From assembly GCA_025200525.1 (NCBI GenBank), contig CM045762.1:105116682-105180681 (forward strand): a DNA stretch of 64,000 bases, in the 5' to 3' direction. Position 1 is the stretch's first letter. Every line of letters starts with the position of its first letter. The notes under the pieces were generated by a model, which saw nothing but the letters and a program-made list of their open reading frames with translations, had not been told where the DNA came from and did not search any database. Source of the DNA: Camellia lanceoleosa. Taxonomy: Eukaryota; Streptophyta; Magnoliopsida; Ericales; Theaceae. Below, piece after piece: positions 61,590 through 64,000 of this stretch. Made by a program: the position numbers and the translations under genes.

Positions 61590-62217
61590 TACTGCCATCA
61601 CTATCACCGGACTTGGGAGGTATCCAGAGCAATGTGGGTGGTTGGATTAAAGGTTTTGGCCATTTGGATCATTTAATCAAGGAACAAAATTGTATTTATT
61701 TTTTGGGTAAATTACCAATGCACTCCCTGATGAATTGCCCCTTGTGATTTGGAAAATTACAAATACCTCCCTATCTGAATTCTTTGTTTAACAAAATTAA
61801 TTGAAAAAATGAAATTTCCAACTGTTTATCTATACAACAATAAAATTATATGAATTATTAATTGAAATAAAATTTTAATATTATTAAATACTATTAATTA
61901 ACTTGATGATTTATTAATAAAATGACCTATTTGTTATGAAATTCGAAACATTAGGGGGCATAATGTAATTTCTAGAACCACAAGAGATAATTTGTATTTA
62001 AGTAAACCTCAGGAGGTGTGTTTGTAATTTACCCTCTTTTTTTTTTTTTTTTTTTAAATGAGGTATTCAACCTAATTTTTGAAGTGTATTTTTTAGTGTT
62101 ACCTGGATAATTATGGTGAGGGAGAGATGATATTGCCACAAAAGGGCAGTCAAGAGGCTTAATTGAAAACTACGGTTGGTGTAAATGAAGATTGTGTTCG
62201 ATGCATACATTTATTAG
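61590..62217. other. AT-rich non-coding DNA
   Basis: No coding exon. A 20-base T run lies at about 62036. Confidence 0.5.
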
Positions 62218-63285
62218 TCTCATTATTTTTTGATTTAATGAGAAACAACTATATTTATGAAAAATAGAGCTATTTTTCTATGGTGGTCTAATTTGTTCTA
62301 TTCTAATAATCGACTTTATATATTTCCTATATTAGCTATGAATTTGAATCCCGTAAGAATTCAAAATCCATGGCCTATTTAGCAATGACAATAATGGTCG
62401 TAATTGACATGCTCTACATGGCCACCATGAATCAAGCGTAAGTAAGTTTATTATTTTCACTTTAATTTTTGTTATTTTTTTTTAGGCAAACATGCCTCTT
62501 GCTTTAATAGATTATACATCTTCGACAAGAATTCCTAAATCTTCTATTATTAGATGGTATGCATTTAATACTTTCTTGCATTTGTATTCCGTTTTCAATT
62601 TTTTAATTTTGGTGGACTTTGTTTATGGAGACTATGGATTGCAGGGAACTATAAAAAATAAACTATCAAATGCTCCCATAAAATGATAATAAGTGTGAAA
62701 CAAGACATTTGATGCAACACGTGTAATCAAAAGTTCATAGTCTTCATAAACAAAGTTCATCAAAATTAAAAAAGTGAAAACGGAATACAAATGCAAGAAA
62801 GTATTAAATGCATACCATCTAATAATAGAGAAGCTGCCTGGATAGGATCAGTATTTAGGAATTCTTGGTACTGGAAGATGTATATTTATTCTAATAGTTT
62901 ATATTTATTCTAATAGCCCATTCAATCTGCACTTTCATTAAAAGTGCAAGAGAGAAACATGGGTAAGGTTGTATATTAAAGCAAGAGGCATGTTTGCCTC
63001 ATTCATAGCTCTAGAATATCGTCTTCCCAGCTAAGAGATTGGGCCATTGTATTGACATCCTAGGAAGAAGATAGGCCGATGTTGTAACCTACAAAATATT
63101 AGAATTTAGTAATGGGCCACAATTTTTTTACTATTACATTATATTTTAATGTATTTTATTTTTTGTATTTTCATGCTCACTATAGAAAATTAGCTCTATT
63201 TTTCATAACTATAATTGTTGCTCATGAGATCAAAAAAAAAAAAAAAAAACAAAAATTAAAGTGAAAATAATAAACATTTCTTGCA
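62218..63285. repeat. Large imperfect inverted repeat (fold-back structure)
   Basis: The core left arm 62484-62638 (AGGCAAACATGCCTCTTGCT ... TTAGATGGTATGCATTTAAT ... ATGGAGACTATGGA) reappears as reverse complement at 62736-62999. The right arm is ~110 bp longer because of two inserts (62827-62853 and about 62885-62975). The loop is ~97 bp. Outside the core, 62225-62285 (ATGAAAAATAGAGCTA) matches 63178-63238, and 62448-62480 (TATTATTTTCACTTTAATTT) matches 63250-63280 in inverse orientation, though in a different order. Such a structure could be a fold-back transposon or a hairpin siRNA source; no coding content. Confidence 0.8.
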
Positions 63286-63287
63286 AG

Positions 63288-63390
63288 CCCACAAGAGTGC
63301 CATCGATACGACGGTGATGGCAGTGTTCTTGCAGGTGTCCCCAGCAAATATTGTTTTGGATGCAATCAAGTACCTTCCCTGAGGCCAGTG
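63288..63390 (-). pseudogene. Displaced upstream exon piece of the GH28 gene
   Basis: Minus strand reads PQGRYLIASKTIFAGDTCKN and TAITVV, and in the next frame IDGTLVG, matching the GRYL ... GPCKN.ITV.IDGTLVAP region of polygalacturonases. It then runs straight into CTTGTGGGCTTGCAAG, the LWACK codons that also occur in the exon at 61430-61450. It looks like the upstream exon joined to a later part of the gene with the middle lost, about 1.8 kb upstream of the main remnant. Confidence 0.65.
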
Positions 63391-64000
63391 GCGGCTCTAG
63401 GAATTTTAATCAGGGTATTCATTAAGTAACTTAAAATCTAAAAACTGTATTAAAAAAACAAATATAAAAGAGAACTGTATTTTAATCTAACAACTGTATT
63501 TTAATCAGGGTATTCCCCAAATATTATATTAACATGCAAAACCCACAAAATACACAAAGGACAGTGGCTATTGTTAAATTTTTATCTTTTTATATACAAT
63601 GCTTCACCTTTTTAAATTTTCATCATATTACAATTTGATGAAATCTCAATTTGATAAAATAAATAGATAAATAAAGTCTCTCCCTTGATTTCATAAACAT
63701 TTTATGAATGGATGATTTTTATGTTTTTTTTTTTTATTTAAATTTAATTTTGACGAAAAAAATTAAAGACTAGAATTTGTTCATAGAACAATATATAAAA
63801 GAAAATGAGATGAGATGAGATGAGATGAGACGGTACCAGTAAGAGATTGGAAGCAATGGAGATCGAAATTATCGGCTTCAAGAAGTTCGATGATCGAAAT
63901 TATCATTCGTATCCATCCTTCCTGCAGATCCGTAATCCTGTAACATTATATTTTCCCCAATTCATGCCTCCCATTAAAATTCCCAAAAAAAAAATTTAAC
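63391..64000. other. AT-rich non-coding DNA with an (ATGAG)n microsatellite
   Basis: TTTTAATCAGGGTATTC occurs at about 63404 and 63491. An (ATGAG)n run lies at 63805-63830, followed by a duplicated GATCGAAATTATC (63860 and 63892). A plus-strand frame after 63858 (MEIEIIGFKKFDD) has no recognised domain and runs toward the window edge. Confidence 0.45.

Noticed and set aside
1..64000. tRNA, rRNA or organelle DNA insertions
   Set aside because: I saw no cloverleaf-type or rRNA-like sequence. Plastid-related pieces in the CACTA element resemble nuclear genes with introns, not plastome DNA.

Overview
The window looks like nuclear DNA of a eudicot plant: AT-rich, with spliced gene remnants, plant-type LINEs, CACTA and MULE DNA transposons, and very long Ty3/gypsy LTRs. 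The genus cannot be told from the sequence. I see no intact cellular gene; nearly everything attributable is a transposable element (TE) or a gene fragment moved or broken by one. All identifications come from reading motifs by eye; no search was run.

Layout: 1-4.3 kb is AT-rich DNA with small inverted-repeat elements (a TIR element carrying a CAC microsatellite, and two copies of a ~150 bp MITE), a LINE tail on the minus strand and a possible SINE. 4.3-12.1 kb is a decayed Mutator-like element: a minus-strand MURA transposase remnant (DBD, DDE core, SWIM finger, zinc knuckle) facing a plus-strand, intron-containing gene that resembles the Ulp1-like (C48) cysteine protease carried by some plant MULEs. 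An assembly gap (N, 12139-12238) follows. 12.2-30.0 kb is one giant Tat/Ogre-type LTR retrotransposon with two related LTRs (the 5' one cut by the gap), a decayed gag, a pol reduced to a fusion of pre-RT and RNase H pieces, and a ~2.3 kb array of a 113 bp tandem repeat in its 3' untranslated region.

30-39 kb holds a minus-strand TE ORF, two direct ~0.5 kb LTR-like repeats (32.5 and 36.9 kb), microsatellites and another minus-strand LINE tail. 40.1-56.1 kb is a plus-strand L1-type LINE (RRM-type ORF1, endonuclease, reverse transcriptase, zf-RVT) split by later insertions: a long LTR-like element (44331-49449) that itself contains a second one (45573-47920, perfect GTCAT duplication), and a CACTA transposon (50562-55244, perfect TGA duplication).

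The CACTA element is the most interesting object. Between its TIRs it carries exon-intron fragments resembling at least three unrelated host genes, all with plastid-targeted family members: the ADP-glucose pyrophosphorylase large subunit, a POLLUX-like/plastid-envelope ion channel and phosphoglycerate kinase, next to a remnant of its own Ptta/En/Spm-type protein.

58.3-63.4 kb is a minus-strand exopolygalacturonase-like (GH28) pseudogene with recognisable exon borders, a frameshift in the last exon, a LINE in an intron and a displaced upstream exon piece beyond a ~1 kb fold-back structure (62.2-63.3 kb).
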